From Arthrobacter sp. B1I2 (GTDB lineage: Bacteria > Actinomycetota > Actinomycetes > Actinomycetales > Micrococcaceae), in assembly GCF_030816485.1 (NCBI RefSeq), contig NZ_JAUSYC010000001.1, positions 434,001-498,000 of the forward strand: a DNA stretch of 64,000 bases, given 5' to 3'. The notes under the pieces are model-generated. The model searched no databases, was not told the origin of the DNA, and saw nothing but the letters and a program-made list of their open reading frames with translations. The position numbers and the translations under genes are program-made. Of the stretch, positions 15,569-25,497 are shown in pieces. Position 1 is the stretch's first letter. Each line of letters opens with the position of its first letter.

Positions 15569-18500
15569 TCAGGTTGCGGGTACCGCCTGGGCCAGGTCAA
15601 GCTGGGGAGCGCCTGCCGGGGCGGGAGCAGAGCCCTGTCCCACCTGCACGTTTACCCAGGTCTTGATGCCGTTGCTGCCAAGGCTCAGCCGTGAGAGGTA
15701 TGACCCCTCGGAGAGCCCCGTCCAGCTAAGGGTGGCCGAGGTGGCGGTTCCGTTCGGCGCCACGATGGGGTTCGGGTCCACCGTGAGGTTGCCGGCGTCA
15801 CCGGCGAAGGTCACGGCCTGGACCGAAGCAGTGGCGGGCCCGTTGTCCGGTGTGGCGTACAGGTTGGCCACCACGTAGTAGGTGCCGGGCCGCGGTGATT
15901 CCAGGTCCAGGAATTCGCTGGCCGATGCCGTGGCCACCTGGGTGGCGGTCAGCCCGCCCGCGGCGTTCGGTGCGTAGACCACCATGTCCCAGTCGACGTC
16001 GTTCGACTGTGCCTGGATGCCCAGCCGGGCAAACGAGGCACCGGCAGGCACCTTGACCTGGACCAGGGCGTTGTGAGCGTCATTCGTGGGCGCGTACTCG
16101 CCCGGGGTCTTGGTGATGGCGGTCTGGCTCAGCGGCGCCAGGCCCTCCACGCCCACAGCGATGGGGCTGTCCGAACCGGAGACGAGTTCCATGGAACCGC
16201 TGCCGGTGCCCGCGGCCGAGCTGAAGGAGAATGACGGCGCGATCTGGGCGTCAACGGGGCGGACGGCGATCGGTGACGTCACCGTCCGGGGGCCCTTCCA
16301 GGTGAGGCTGCCCGTGCTGAACTTGCCCACCGGCGCGCTGACGTTCCGGATGGTTACGGTGACTTCACGGGTCTGGTTGGCTTTGGCGAAGTTCAGCGTC
16401 TTGGGTTCGACGTTGACGTTGAAGCCCGGCATGTTCACCTCGGGGCGGTACATGCCCGCCACCAGGGCGGTCAGCTTGCGCTTGACCTGGACTTCCCCCC
16501 ACCAGGCTGCCCAGCGCGATGGAGGGCAGGTTGAGGTCGCGGGCGGCAATGGTGCCGGCCTGCGGGGCCCCGGTCTCAACACCTTGACCGTTCAGGAAGC
16601 CAAGCCAGTCCTGGATGCCGGAGTCATAGACCAGGCCCGCGTCGAGGACGCGGGTCGAATCGATGTGGCCGGCGCCGCCCTGGAACGGGTCGGTGTTGGG
16701 TGACCCGTCGGCGTTGACCAACGGATAGGCGGTGGTCATCATGGCGGACTTCACCATGGCGGGGGTCCACTTCGGCTGCTTGCCCAGCACCAGGGCACCG
16801 AAACCGGCAATGTGCGGTGCGGCCATGGAGGTGCCGGACATGAATCCGAACTGGTCGCCGTCGTTGCCGATCGTGGAGACACCGGCCAGGACGTTCACGC
16901 CCGGGGCGGAGATGTCCGGCTTGAGCAGGTCGCCGCCGGATGCGAGGGTGGGTCCGCGGGAAGAGAAGCCGGCGATCTGGGGCGATGCGGCCGGAGGCAG
17001 GCCGGTCAGGTCGCCCTTGACCAGGCTGACCGTGAACGCGGGATTGGCTTCCAGCTTGGACTTCAGTTCCAGGCTCTTGGGAGCGTTGACGTGGATGGTG
17101 GGGATAACGTGGTTGTCTGCGTCCTCGGAGCTGCTGGTGAGGTTCACCAGGATCATGCCCACGCCGCCCTTGTCCAGGACTTCCTGGCTCTTGGCGGTCC
17201 GGTCAACCACGCCGCGGTCGCAGACCACAACTTTGCCGGCCACCTTGGTGGCGTCAAGGGTTCCCGGGCCGCAAAGGTTGGGGTTTGCAGCACCCGGGGC
17301 GGCAGCGGCGGCAGCCAGGACAACCGGCTTGTCCGCCACTTCCGACTTCATGATGGAGGCGCCGCGGTACAGCGATCCGTCAGATACCTTGACCGTTCCC
17401 AGCAGGTCGCTGGGGAAGGTGGAAGCAGCCACGGTGGTCAGCCACGGTGAAGCATGGTTGACGGTGGAGGCTGCAGGACCGGAGTTTCCAGCCGACGCAG
17501 AAACGAAGACGCCGGCTGCTGCAGCGTTCAGGAACGCCAGCGCCACGGGATCGGTCGTGCTGTCGTTGTTGCCCGAGATGGAGTAATTCAGGACATCCAC
17601 GCCGTCCTTGACGGCTGCATCCACGGCCTCAACCGATGCTGACGAGTAGCAGCCGCCGGTGTCCGGGTTGGTGTCCTCCCAGCAGACTTTGTACACCGAG
17701 ACCTTGGCCGCCGGGGCCACACCCGAGCTCCTTCCGAAGCTGGTCCCGTCGATCACCTGCTCGACATTGGCGTTGCCGGCTGCCGTGGTGGCGGTGTGGG
17801 TGCCATGGCTGCCGACGTCCACCGGGGAAATCTGCTCTTCCGGCGCCCGCTTTCCCGGTGCAACGTACTCAAGGAAGGTATCGGCGAAGTAGCGGGCGCC
17901 GATGACCTTGGAATTGCAGAGCGAGCCGTCATAGGCCGCCCCGGTTCCCTCACCCTTTTGGCATTCGCCCTGGAAGGTGGTGCCGTCCGCCTTGAGCATG
18001 GAGATCCTGCCGTCGCCCGTGCGGTAGGGGACGCCAACCTGCGGGGCGCCCTGAAGCGGCTTCACCGGTTCGCCTTGCAGGAAGGGGTTATCCGGTGCGT
18101 AGCCGGAGTCGATGACACCCACCACCACGCCCTTGCCGGCATTGGCTTCGCCGCCGAACTGCTTGGCCCAGGCGCCTTCAGGGCCGGTGAGCTTGAGGAA
18201 GTCGGTGGTGGTGTAGTCGGGCTTGTTCTCGACGTCGGGGGCTACCACCAGGACTCGGGTGTCCTTGGACAATGCCGAGGCCTGAGCCGCGGTCAGCTCC
18301 GCCGCGAACCCGTTAAGGGCTGCAGTGTATTGCTTGGCCGGGCTGACACCCTGGGCCGCTGCAACGTCACGCTGCTGCTTGCGCAGGTGGGCGTCGTAGG
18401 CCTGGTAGTTGGGGCTCCCGGCGTCGAGCTTCCTGCCCTGCTGCGGCTTGGTGGCGCCCAGCCCGGCCGCTCCCCCTTCGTATGCCGCGGCAGCCGGACC

Positions 18501-18701
18501 GGCAAGTACCACGATGTACCGGCCGTCCTTGAACTGACTGTCCTTTGCGCTGGAGGAGGCATTCTCCGCGCCCTGGCCCCCGGGTGCCGCGGAAGCGGGA
18601 CCTATTGCCAGGGAGCTAAGGAGAAGGGGCAACCCGACAGCCAGCGCGGCCGCTTTCCGGAGTCCCCCGGCCCGCGAGGGGCTCTTTCCAGTTGATTTCA
18701 C
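15569..18701 (-). pseudogene. Secreted S8 subtilase with PA domain, split by a frameshift
   Basis: A subtilisin-like serine protease of about 1040 residues if repaired. In order: a signal peptide (AALAVGLPLLLSSLAIGPASA), an I9 propeptide (YIVVLAGPAAAAYEG), catalytic Asp in VVVGVIDSGYAPDNP (about residue 198), His in GSHGTHTATTAAGN (about 300), an inserted PA domain (KVAGKVVVCDRGVV, about 480), catalytic Ser in GFMSGTSMAAPHIAG (about 630), then a fibronectin-III-like part and a C-terminal domain. The frame breaks in a run of six G (minus strand, 16500-16495): upstream reads LGSLVGGSPG, while removing one G restores LVGEVQVKRKLTALVAG. The first frame ends at 16365; the second covers 15569-16582. 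This is either a sequencing error or a real inactivation. The GTG at 18701 has AAAGGG upstream. Confidence 0.85.
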
Positions 18702-18716
18702 GTGCAACCCTTTCAC

Positions 18717-18964
18717 GATGTACCGCCCAGCGTTGGTGGGCAGCCCGGACGACTGGAACTGCAGAGGGAATTACAGGTTTTGTAATTTGCTGAGACCAGA
18801 CTGTTCACAGAGTACAGACTGAGAGCGCGATATGACATAGGGCACATTTGAGAATTTTTCGCTTGTCACACCGCTCTCAACGGGAGCACGGGGCCTCGGA
18901 AAAAGGCATCGAAAAAGGGCGCCCCGGAAGACGCCCTGGCAAGGGTGGAGGCAGGCGGTCCGCG
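18717..18964. other. Intergenic region upstream of the subtilase gene
   Basis: About 250 bp with no gene recognised. The part at 18775-18870 is AT-richer than its surroundings and is a likely promoter area for the subtilase. An inverted repeat, AGGGCGCCCCGG/CGCCCT-type (about 18916-18936), lies just past the stop of the small membrane protein gene and may terminate it. Confidence 0.4.
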
Positions 18965-19150
18965 CTACCGGCGGGGAGTGCGCACCACGTCGCTGATCCA
19001 TTGCCTGGTTTTCTCATCCACAGGGCCCGCTACCCGCGTCTCCCGGGCCAACCGGTCCGCCTTCACCTTCTGGAACACCATTCTGCCCAGGCCGGCGAAC
19101 ACCGCGGCGGCTACCACCGGCAACAGCACGGACTTCGAATTCTCAGCCAT
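18965..19150 (-). CDS. Small single-pass membrane protein, unknown function
   Basis: A 61-residue protein with one hydrophobic segment (VLLPVVAAAVFAGLGRMVF, residues 8-26) followed by a basic cytoplasmic-like tail. The ATG has AGGA 7 nt upstream. It lies alone between the subtilase and the divergent pur operon. The function is not recognised. Confidence 0.65.
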   Translation of the reverse strand: MAENSKSVLLPVVAAAVFAGLGRMVFQKVKADRLARETRVAGPVDEKTRQWISDVVRTPRR

Positions 19151-19276
19151 CCCGCAATCCTAGTGAAGGCGCTCCGGCAACTCCAGAGCCACACCGCATG
19201 CTGCCCCTGGGCCAGGTTGTTCCGCCCCGGTCCGCTCCACAGATCCGCCGGATGCAAAGGGATGCGCCCGGGCCGG

Positions 19277-19282
19277 TAGAAT
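19277..19282 (+). promoter_or_regulatory. Candidate -10 box of the purSQL operon
   Basis: TAGAAT lies 138 bp before purS, which would give a leader of about 130 nt. No -35 box is clear. The leader contains CAGGTG-ACCACCTG (about 19329-19342), able to form a short hairpin. I do not recognise a known riboswitch in it. Confidence 0.3.
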
Positions 19283-19419
19283 GGTAAGGCAAGCTCGCGG
19301 AGCGCCCGACCTCATGGTGAACCAACGCAGGTGACCACCTGTCCCCAACACCCCGGTACGGCGTGAGACGGCACCACTCCGCTGCGCCCTTACCCAAGCT
19401 CACGCACAGGAGTTACCGG

Positions 19420-19671
19420 ATGCCCCGGATCGTTGTTGACGTCATGCCCAAGCCCGAGATTCTGGACCCGCAGGGGAAGGCGATCGTCGGCGCTCTCCCC
19501 CGGCTGGGCTTCACCAGCTTCAGCTCTGTCCGCCAGGGCAAGCGTTTCGAACTGACGGTTGACGGCGAGGTGACGGAGGACATCCTGGCCCAGGCGCGCG
19601 ATGCCGCCGAAACCCTCCTGTCCAACCCGGTGATCGAGGACGTCGTCAACGTCGAGGTCGTCGAGGCCTGA
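19420..19671 (+). CDS. purS: Phosphoribosylformylglycinamidine synthase subunit PurS
   Basis: An 83-residue protein, the small structural subunit that joins PurQ and PurL in the FGAM synthase of Gram-positive bacteria. It begins [20 protein letters not shown], followed by [16 protein letters not shown], and ends [10 protein letters not shown]. The ATG at 19420 follows CAGGAG. purQ begins one base after its stop, making a tight operon with purL. Confidence 0.95.
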   Translation: MPRIVVDVMPKPEILDPQGKAIVGALPRLGFTSFSSVRQGKRFELTVDGEVTEDILAQARDAAETLLSNPVIEDVVNVEVVEA

Positions 19672-19672
19672 G

Positions 19673-20446
19673 ATGACTGAACTTCCCCTGATCGGCGAGG
19701 CAGTCGCCGTCGCGGCGGAGCCGCGCCTCGCCGGCGCCCGGATCGGCGTCGTCACCTTCCCCGGCACCCTGGATGACCGGGACGCAGCCCGCGCCGTCCG
19801 CCTGGCCGGTGCCACCGCCGTCGAACTCTGGCACGGCGACACGGAACTCGGTGACGTGGACGCCGTCGTCATTCCCGGCGGTTTCTCCTACGGCGATTAC
19901 CTCCGTGCCGGCGCCATTGCCCGCTTCGCCCCCCTGATGGCCAGGATCATCGACGCCGCGAACTCCGACGCCAGGCTGCCCGTCCTCGGCATCTGCAACG
20001 GGTTCCAGATCCTCACCGAGTCGCACCTGCTGCCCGGTTCGATGATCAAGAACGACCACCTGAAGTTCCTGTGCCGCGACCAGGTGCTGCGCGTCGAGAA
20101 CAGCAACACCGCGTGGACGCTGGACTACGAAGCGGGCCAGGAGATCACCATCCCACTGAAGAACCAGGACGGCCAGTACATCGCGGACGAAAAGACCCTG
20201 GACGCCCTTGAGTCCGAGGGCCGGGTCGTCTTCCGCTACGTGGGCTTCAACCCGAACGGTTCCCGCCGCGACATCGCCGGCATCTCCAATGCAGCCGGCA
20301 ACGTGGTGGGCCTCATGCCGCACCCCGAGCACGCCGTGGAGCCCGGATTCGGCCCCGAGTCGCTGGACGGCATCGGCGGCTCCGACACCGACGGACTGGG
20401 ATTCTTCACCTCCGTACTGAACAAGATTGTGGGAGGCGACAAGTGA
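19673..20446 (+). CDS. purQ: Phosphoribosylformylglycinamidine synthase subunit PurQ
   Basis: The glutaminase subunit (257 residues) that supplies ammonia for FGAM formation. It is a class I amidotransferase: the nucleophile Cys is in [12 protein letters not shown] (near residue 107), and His/Glu are in [10 protein letters not shown] near the C-terminus. The N-terminal 20 residues extend a little beyond the typical family start ([14 protein letters not shown]). It overlaps purL by 4 bp. Confidence 0.96.
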   Translation: MTELPLIGEAVAVAAEPRLAGARIGVVTFPGTLDDRDAARAVRLAGATAVELWHGDTELGDVDAVVIPGGFSYGDYLRAGAIARFAPLMARIIDAANSDARLPVLGICNGFQILTESHLLPGSMIKNDHLKFLCRDQVLRVENSNTAWTLDYEAGQEITIPLKNQDGQYIADEKTLDALESEGRVVFRYVGFNPNGSRRDIAGISNAAGNVVGLMPHPEHAVEPGFGPESLDGIGGSDTDGLGFFTSVLNKIVGGDK

Positions 20447-22752
20447 CCACCGAGACCACCAAGAAGTTCAACATCGACACCGTCGAGCACGCCGCGAAGA
20501 CCCCGGACACCGAACTGCCTTGGGCCGAGCTCGGCCTGAAGCGGAACGAGTTCGACGAGATCGTCAAGGTCCTGGGCCGCCGCCCCACCGGCGCCGAGCT
20601 GGCCATGTACTCCGTCATGTGGAGCGAGCATTGCTCCTACAAGTCCTCCAAGAACCACCTGCGCCAGTTCGGGCAGAAGGTCACCGAGGAAATGAAGAAG
20701 GACATGCTGGTGGGCATCGGCGAAAATGCCGGCGTGACCAACCTGGGGGACGGCTGGGCCGTGACCTTCAAGATCGAGTCGCACAACTCGCCGTCGTTCG
20801 TTGAGCCCTACCAGGGTGCCGCGACCGGCATCGGCGGCATTGTCCGCGACATCATCTCCATGGGCGCCCGCCCCGTGGCCGTGATGGACCCGCTGCGGTT
20901 CGGCGCCATCGACCACCCGGACACCGCCCGCGTCATGCACGGCGCCGTGGCCGGCATCGGCGGTTACGGCAACTCGCTGGGCCTGCCCAACATCGGCGGC
21001 GAAATGGTCTTCGACTCCGTGTACCAGGGCAACCCGCTGGTCAACGCGCTGGCTGTCGGCGTCATGCGGCACGAGGACATCCGGCTGGCCAACGCCTCCG
21101 GCAAGGGCAACAAGGTGGTCCTGTTCGGTGCGCGCACCGGCGGCGACGGCATTGGCGGCGCCTCCGTGCTGGCCTCCGAGTCCTTCGACGACACCAAGCC
21201 CTCCAAGCGCCCCGCCGTGCAGGTGGGCGACCCGTTCGCCGAGAAGGTCCTGATCGAGTGCTGCCTGGAGCTGTTCAAGGGCTCCCTGGTGGAGGGCATC
21301 CAGGACCTGGGCGCAGCCGGTATCTCCTGCGCCACGTCGGAGCTGGCCTCCAATGGCGACGGCGGCATGCAGGTTGAGCTGACGTCTGTACTCCTGCGCG
21401 ACCCGACGCTGACCCCGGGCGAGATCCTGATGTCCGAGTCGCAGGAACGCATGATGGCCGTTGTCACTCCGGAGAACGTGGAAGCGTTCGAGGCCGTCAT
21501 GGACAAGTGGGCCGTGGAGTACTCGTGGCTGGGCGAGGTGACTGACACCGGCCGTCTCATCATCACCTGGGAAGGCGAGGTGATTGTCGACGTCGATCCC
21601 CGCACCGTGGCGCACGACGGCCCGGTATATGACCGCCCGTTCGCCCGTCCCGAGTGGCAGGACGCAGTGCAGGCAGACACCTTCACCGGCTCCGTGCAGG
21701 ATGCCGGGCGCCCGGCCGCTCCGGCTGAGCTGGCCAAAGCTGTGACCGAACTCGTGGCGTCGCCGAACATGTGCTCCAAGTCGTGGATCACCAACCAGTA
21801 CGACCGGTACGTGGGCGGCAACACCTCCATGGCGTTCCCGGATGACGCCGGCGTGGTCCGAGTGGACGAGGAAACCGGCCTCGGCGTAGCGCTGGCCACC
21901 GACGCCAACGGCCGCTACACCTACCTGGACCCGTACCACGGCGCGCAGCTGGCGCTGGCCGAGGCCTACCGCAACGTGGCCACCGCAGGCGCCATCCCCA
22001 TGGCCGTCAGCGACTGCCTGAACTTCGGCTCCCCGGAGGATCCGGACGTCATGTGGCAGCTGGCGGAGGCCATTCGCGGCCTGTCGGACGCCTGCATGGT
22101 GCTGGGTATCCCCGTCACCGGTGGCAACGTCTCGCTGTACAACCAGACGGGCACCACGCCCATCCACCCCTCCCCCGTGGTGGCAGTCCTGGGCAAGCTC
22201 GACGACGTTGCCCGCCGGACGCCGTCGGGCTGGCGCGAGGACGGCCAGGCCATCTACCTGCTGGGCACCACAGGTGCCGAGCTGGACGGTTCCGAATGGG
22301 CCAACATGCGCGGGCACCTGGGCGGCCAGCCGCCCAAGGTGGACCTCGAGGCCGAACGCGCCCTGGGTGAGATCCTGATCAACGCCTCGCGCGACGGCAT
22401 GATCGACTCCGCGCACGACCTCTCCGAAGGCGGCCTGGCAGCTGCCCTGGTGGAGTCCTCGCTGCGCTACGGCGTGGGTGCCCGGATCGCGCTGCAGGAC
22501 ATCATGGACCGGGACGGCGTGGACCTGTTCACTGCGCTCTTCTCCGAGTCCCAGGGACGTGCCGTTGCGGGCGTCCCGCGTTCCGAAGAAGTCCGCTTCA
22601 CGGACATGTGCACCGCCCGCGGCTTCGCCCACAGCCGCATCGGCGTGGTGGACGCGGCCAGCGGAACCTTGGACATCAACGGCGTGGAGAGCCTGTCCCT
22701 GGACGCGCTCCGCGAAGCCCATGAGGAAACCCTGCCGAAGTACTTCGGCTGA
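20443..22752 (+). CDS. purL: Phosphoribosylformylglycinamidine synthase subunit PurL
   Basis: The synthetase subunit (769 residues, typical for the small PurL type). It is an ATP-grasp-unrelated AIRS/PurM-like enzyme with two repeated halves. Visible blocks are [74 protein letters not shown] and [13 protein letters not shown]. The GTG start overlaps the purQ stop. It is the last gene of the operon; a repeat and a long hairpin follow within 120 bp. Confidence 0.97.
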   Translation: MTTETTKKFNIDTVEHAAKTPDTELPWAELGLKRNEFDEIVKVLGRRPTGAELAMYSVMWSEHCSYKSSKNHLRQFGQKVTEEMKKDMLVGIGENAGVTNLGDGWAVTFKIESHNSPSFVEPYQGAATGIGGIVRDIISMGARPVAVMDPLRFGAIDHPDTARVMHGAVAGIGGYGNSLGLPNIGGEMVFDSVYQGNPLVNALAVGVMRHEDIRLANASGKGNKVVLFGARTGGDGIGGASVLASESFDDTKPSKRPAVQVGDPFAEKVLIECCLELFKGSLVEGIQDLGAAGISCATSELASNGDGGMQVELTSVLLRDPTLTPGEILMSESQERMMAVVTPENVEAFEAVMDKWAVEYSWLGEVTDTGRLIITWEGEVIVDVDPRTVAHDGPVYDRPFARPEWQDAVQADTFTGSVQDAGRPAAPAELAKAVTELVASPNMCSKSWITNQYDRYVGGNTSMAFPDDAGVVRVDEETGLGVALATDANGRYTYLDPYHGAQLALAEAYRNVATAGAIPMAVSDCLNFGSPEDPDVMWQLAEAIRGLSDACMVLGIPVTGGNVSLYNQTGTTPIHPSPVVAVLGKLDDVARRTPSGWREDGQAIYLLGTTGAELDGSEWANMRGHLGGQPPKVDLEAERALGEILINASRDGMIDSAHDLSEGGLAAALVESSLRYGVGARIALQDIMDRDGVDLFTALFSESQGRAVAGVPRSEEVRFTDMCTARGFAHSRIGVVDAASGTLDINGVESLSLDALREAHEETLPKYFG

Positions 22753-22769
22753 TCCCTACCGCCACCCTC

Positions 22770-22812
22770 GCCTCGCAAGCTCGGCCACGGACCCTGGCGG
22801 CGTGCGCGCACC
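22770..22812 (+). repeat. Intergenic repeat copy 1 (after purL)
   Basis: About 43 bp starting GCCTCGCAAGCTCGGCCA, nearly the same as a stretch at 37625-37668 after purA. The first 18 bases are identical, and the rest match with a few changes and one indel. Both copies sit just past the stop of a purine gene. Likely a dispersed extragenic element. Confidence 0.7.
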
Positions 22813-22814
22813 AT

Positions 22815-22870
22815 CGACTGCTCCGTACTTGTCGTTTTGACCCCTCAGAACGACAAGTACGGAGCAGTCG
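22815..22870. terminator. Perfect 22-bp hairpin after purL
   Basis: Arms 22815-22836 and 22849-22870 are perfect reverse complements with a 12-nt loop (TTGACCCCTCAG). It lies between convergent purL and the AbiEi/DUF559-like gene and could terminate both. The second arm reaches to within 2 bp of the stop of the minus-strand gene. The stem is too long and too perfect for an average terminator, so a mobile or repetitive palindrome is possible. Confidence 0.7.
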
Positions 22871-22871
22871 T

Positions 22872-23812
22872 TTAACCGCTACGCCGCCAGCCGGCCGCAA
22901 TCAAAGCTGTCCTGATTTTTACGACGGCGGGCTTGGCGTCGTTGAGCATGTGTCGCTTTGAGATCCGGACTTCGGTCCAGCCCAGCGCGGCGTAGCGCTC
23001 TGACCGGTTGATGTCCCGCACGATCTGCCCCTCTTCGCCGTGGTGTTCGCCCTCGTATTCGATTCCGATCCGGTACTTGCGGTAGCTCAGGTCCGGCTCG
23101 TGATACCTGATGCCGTTCTCATCGAGGATCGGCATGTTCAGCTCCGGCTCGGGCATACCAGCCCTTACCAATTCCAGCCGAAGCCGGGTTTCCTGGGGCG
23201 AGTCGGCTCCAACCCTGATGAGCTCAATCGACTCTTTGGCCTTGCGGGCCCCCGTTTGCCTTTGTGCCGGTTGATCATCCTTTGAAGGTCGGCGATAGTG
23301 CACAGCGGTGTGTCCCGGCCCTCGAGCTCCGGCCGCGGCAGCCGGACGCAGCTGTCCCCCATGGCCACGATTTCATCCACAGTTAGAAACTCGGCCATAT
23401 CCAGCCAGGTGCGCTCCGGGGTGGTCACTGGAATACCTTCCAATGTTGTGACTTCGTCCTCGAAGAGCTTCATCCGATGGACGATGACGTGCGGACGGGC
23501 GAGATGCGCTGCCCCTTCGGGACGAATCAGATGGTAAACCTCAAGGGGCTCTTGCTGCCGGCGCTGCGGCAACGCATGGAGCTCCGCTGCCGTGAGATGC
23601 GACGCGGCGCACCATTCAGTGACTTCAATGAACGGCCGGACCCTCACGCTCAAGGGGAGCTCCGCCGTCGTACTTTCCCTCCGGATACCTCTGCCGTGGC
23701 GCTCCAGGGAACCGTGCCGCCAGCGCCGTGGGGACACCCCAGCAAGCGACGCGTCAGCAACAGTGAAGGGGCGGCCGCGGAGCTCCTCCGGCAGCGGGCG
23801 TGCGGTCTTCAT
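22872..23812 (-). pseudogene. AbiEi/DUF559-like protein broken by a frameshift
   Basis: Two overlapping frames make one protein of about 313 residues. The first (start 23812, MKTARPLPEELRGRPF) has an AbiEi-type N-terminal part with ASLAGVSPRRWRHGSLER and GIPVTTPERTWLDMA. The second continues with a DUF559-like nuclease fold: SPQETRLRLELVRAG, PDLSYRKYRIGIEYEGEHH and RYAALGWTEVRI. The switch lies in a run of five G (minus strand, about 23250): GKRGPARPK is read where one extra G gives GKRGARKAKESIE. This family is common in Actinobacteria and its role is unsettled. The ATG at 23812 has GATGGGG upstream. Confidence 0.75.
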
Positions 23813-23866
23813 TGCCCCATCAGACCAGAACGCGGCGATCACCGCAGAAGTTATCCACACCCCTAG

Positions 23867-24160
23867 TCAGTCCTCGCTGTGCAGCTCCCGCTGGCGGACG
23901 CTGAGCAGTTCAATCTCGGGCCGGCCTGCCACGAAGCGTTCGACGGCGGCGAGCACCTCCACAAGGTGCGCGCGGTCCGCTGCCACCAGGCCGGCGCCAA
24001 GCTGCGTACGCCGGTACTGGCTGTGGTCCCCCACCTCGGCGACCGAGATCTCGAAGCGGCGTTTGAGTTCAGCGAGGAGGGGCCTGACAAGAGAGCGTTT
24101 CTCCTTCAGGCTGTGAACATCGCCCAGGAGGATGTCGAACTCGATCCAGCCGATCCACAT
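23867..24160 (-). CDS. DUF503 domain-containing protein (YlxP-like)
   Basis: A 97-residue protein of the DUF503 family, found in most Gram-positive bacteria, often near ribosome-maturation genes; its role is unknown. The hallmark LLGDVHSLKEKRSLVRPLLAEL and the strand FEISVAEVGD are visible, and it ends with a family-typical RPEIELLSVRQRE. The ATG at 24160 is the family start (MWIGWIEFDILLG). It runs in the same direction as the three genes upstream. Confidence 0.85.
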   Translation of the reverse strand: MWIGWIEFDILLGDVHSLKEKRSLVRPLLAELKRRFEISVAEVGDHSQYRRTQLGAGLVAADRAHLVEVLAAVERFVAGRPEIELLSVRQRELHSED

Positions 24161-24174
24161 GGCCCTGAACTTTC

Positions 24175-24495
24175 CTACTCGATGGTGAGCTCGCCCATCA
24201 GGTCCCAACCTTCGCCTTCGAGCTGGCGGCTGATGATCCTGGGCGTTTCGGCGAGGGCCTGCGGCATGTCCGCCATGGCCTTCTTGAAGTGCTCACTGTT
24301 GACGTGGTCGCCGGCGGCATCGTCCTTGAACGCCTCCACCAGGACGTACTCGTTGGGATCGTCCAGGCTGCGGGACCAGTCGAACCAAAGGTTGCCCGGC
24401 TCCTGCCGGGTGGCCTGGGTGAAATCCGCCACGAGGCCCGGCCAGCGCTCCGACCACTCGGGCTTGACCTTGAACTTGACGACGATAAAGATCAC
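24175..24495 (-). CDS. Putative quinol monooxygenase (ABM domain)
   Basis: A 106-residue dimeric ferredoxin-like fold protein of the antibiotic-biosynthesis-monooxygenase/YgiN type. FIVVKFKVKPEWSERWP begins the domain; EPGNLWFDWSRSLDDPNEYVLVEAFKD and HVNSEHFKKA are the typical middle and end. YgiN oxidises menadiol in E. coli, but the substrate here is unknown. The ATG overlaps the stop of the DUF1990 gene by 4 bp. Confidence 0.85.
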   Translation of the reverse strand: MIFIVVKFKVKPEWSERWPGLVADFTQATRQEPGNLWFDWSRSLDDPNEYVLVEAFKDDAAGDHVNSEHFKKAMADMPQALAETPRIISRQLEGEGWDLMGELTIE

Positions 24496-25046
24496 TGGGC
24501 TGTTCCTTCCGCGGCGAGAGTGCGTGCCCCTTCAATGTACCGGGAAGTAACGTAACGCTGCGCCGCCCGGGTGACCACACCGCCGGCGGCGTAAAACCAG
24601 TTGGCAGGCCTGCTGAAAGCACGGATCCGCAGCCACACCTCCCCGTGGCCGTTGATCTCCACCTCAAAGGATTCCTCCCCGCGGGCGGGATGGCCGGGCA
24701 GTGTCCCGTAGCCAAACCCGGCCGACTGGGGAACTCCCTCCGCCGCCGGCTCCCGGACCCACACCACTTGGCAGGGCGCGGGCAGGCGGAAGGGCCCGAC
24801 GCCGAACCCGCTCACCACGTGCGCCCCGGGTACCACCCTTGGCGAATCGGCCTGGACCCGCAGCCCTGCGCGCCGCTGGAGTTCCCAGCCAAGGATCCCG
24901 TCCGCCACGCGCCGGTAGACGTCCAGGCCAGTGCCCAGGCGGGCCTCCTCCAGGACATGGCCGTACCCTTCCGGGGCGCTGCCCTGTTCCGTGCCTCCCA
25001 CTCCCGGGTAATCCAGCTTGCCTGCTGCCTGTCCAAAGTCAGTCAT
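24492..25046 (-). CDS. DUF1990 domain-containing protein
   Basis: A 184-residue protein of the DUF1990 (UPF0548) family, shared by Actinobacteria and plants; its function is unknown. Family features are LDYPGVGGTE, YRRVADGILGWELQRRAGL, the central FGVGPFRLPAPCQVVWV and GFGYGTLPGHPARGEESFEV, and the C-terminal QRYVTSRYIEGARTL. It overlaps the MmcQ/YjbR gene by 8 bp and the monooxygenase gene by 4 bp, so the three form one transcription unit. Confidence 0.85.
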   Translation of the reverse strand: MTDFGQAAGKLDYPGVGGTEQGSAPEGYGHVLEEARLGTGLDVYRRVADGILGWELQRRAGLRVQADSPRVVPGAHVVSGFGVGPFRLPAPCQVVWVREPAAEGVPQSAGFGYGTLPGHPARGEESFEVEINGHGEVWLRIRAFSRPANWFYAAGGVVTRAAQRYVTSRYIEGARTLAAEGTAQ

Positions 25047-25452
25047 TGCCGCCCGCCCTTTCGAGGCGTGCCCACCCCAGTTGTTCCTGTTGCTTACGGC
25101 TCAAGCCTGACACCACCAGGTCATATGAGTCCTCCACCATGTCCCGGACCATCCCGTCCGGCAGCGAGCCGTCGAGGCGCACACCGTTCCAATGCGTCTT
25201 GTTCATGTGCCAGGCTCCGGTGATCGCCGGGTGTACTGCGCGAAGCTGCACGGCCAGGGCCGGCTCGCACTTCAGGTTCACGTAAAAATCGTGCTCGTCC
25301 ATGGAAGACAAGGCAAACAGCTTGGCCTCGTGGCGCGCTCCCCCGGCAATGCGGGCGCGGACCTTGAAGACCGAGGTCTCAGGTCCGAACGGAAAGTCCT
25401 CATAGGCTCCCGGAAACGAAAGGCAGATCTCCCGCAGCGCGCTTGGGTCCAT
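25039..25452 (-). CDS. MmcQ/YjbR family DNA-binding protein
   Basis: A 137-residue protein of the YjbR/MmcQ family (CyaY-like fold). It has the start region LREICLSFPGAYEDFPFGPET, then KLFALSSMDEHDFYVNLKCEP and MNKTHWNGVRLDGSLPD. These are small proteins proposed to bind DNA; the role is unclear. The start codon lies 6 nt after TAGGCT, suggesting a leaderless mRNA. It heads an operon with the DUF1990 and monooxygenase genes. Confidence 0.88.
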   Translation of the reverse strand: MDPSALREICLSFPGAYEDFPFGPETSVFKVRARIAGGARHEAKLFALSSMDEHDFYVNLKCEPALAVQLRAVHPAITGAWHMNKTHWNGVRLDGSLPDGMVRDMVEDSYDLVVSGLSRKQQEQLGWARLERAGGND

Positions 25453-25458
25453 ACCCGA

Positions 25459-25491
25459 AGCCTATAAAGCCAGCCTGCGCGGTGCTAGTCT
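25459..25491. promoter_or_regulatory. Divergent leaderless promoters
   Basis: In the 45-bp gap between two divergent genes, the minus strand carries TAGGCT (25464-25459) 6 nt before the YjbR ATG, and the plus strand carries TAGTCT (25486-25491) 6 nt before the dioxygenase ATG. At that distance the transcript would begin at the A of each ATG. Confidence 0.55.
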
Positions 25492-25497
25492 GCGAGG

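Noticed and set aside
20236..22722. An 828-codon open frame on the minus strand over purL
   Set aside because: Antisense shadow of purL; the sequence is low-complexity Gly/Ala/His/Val without motifs.
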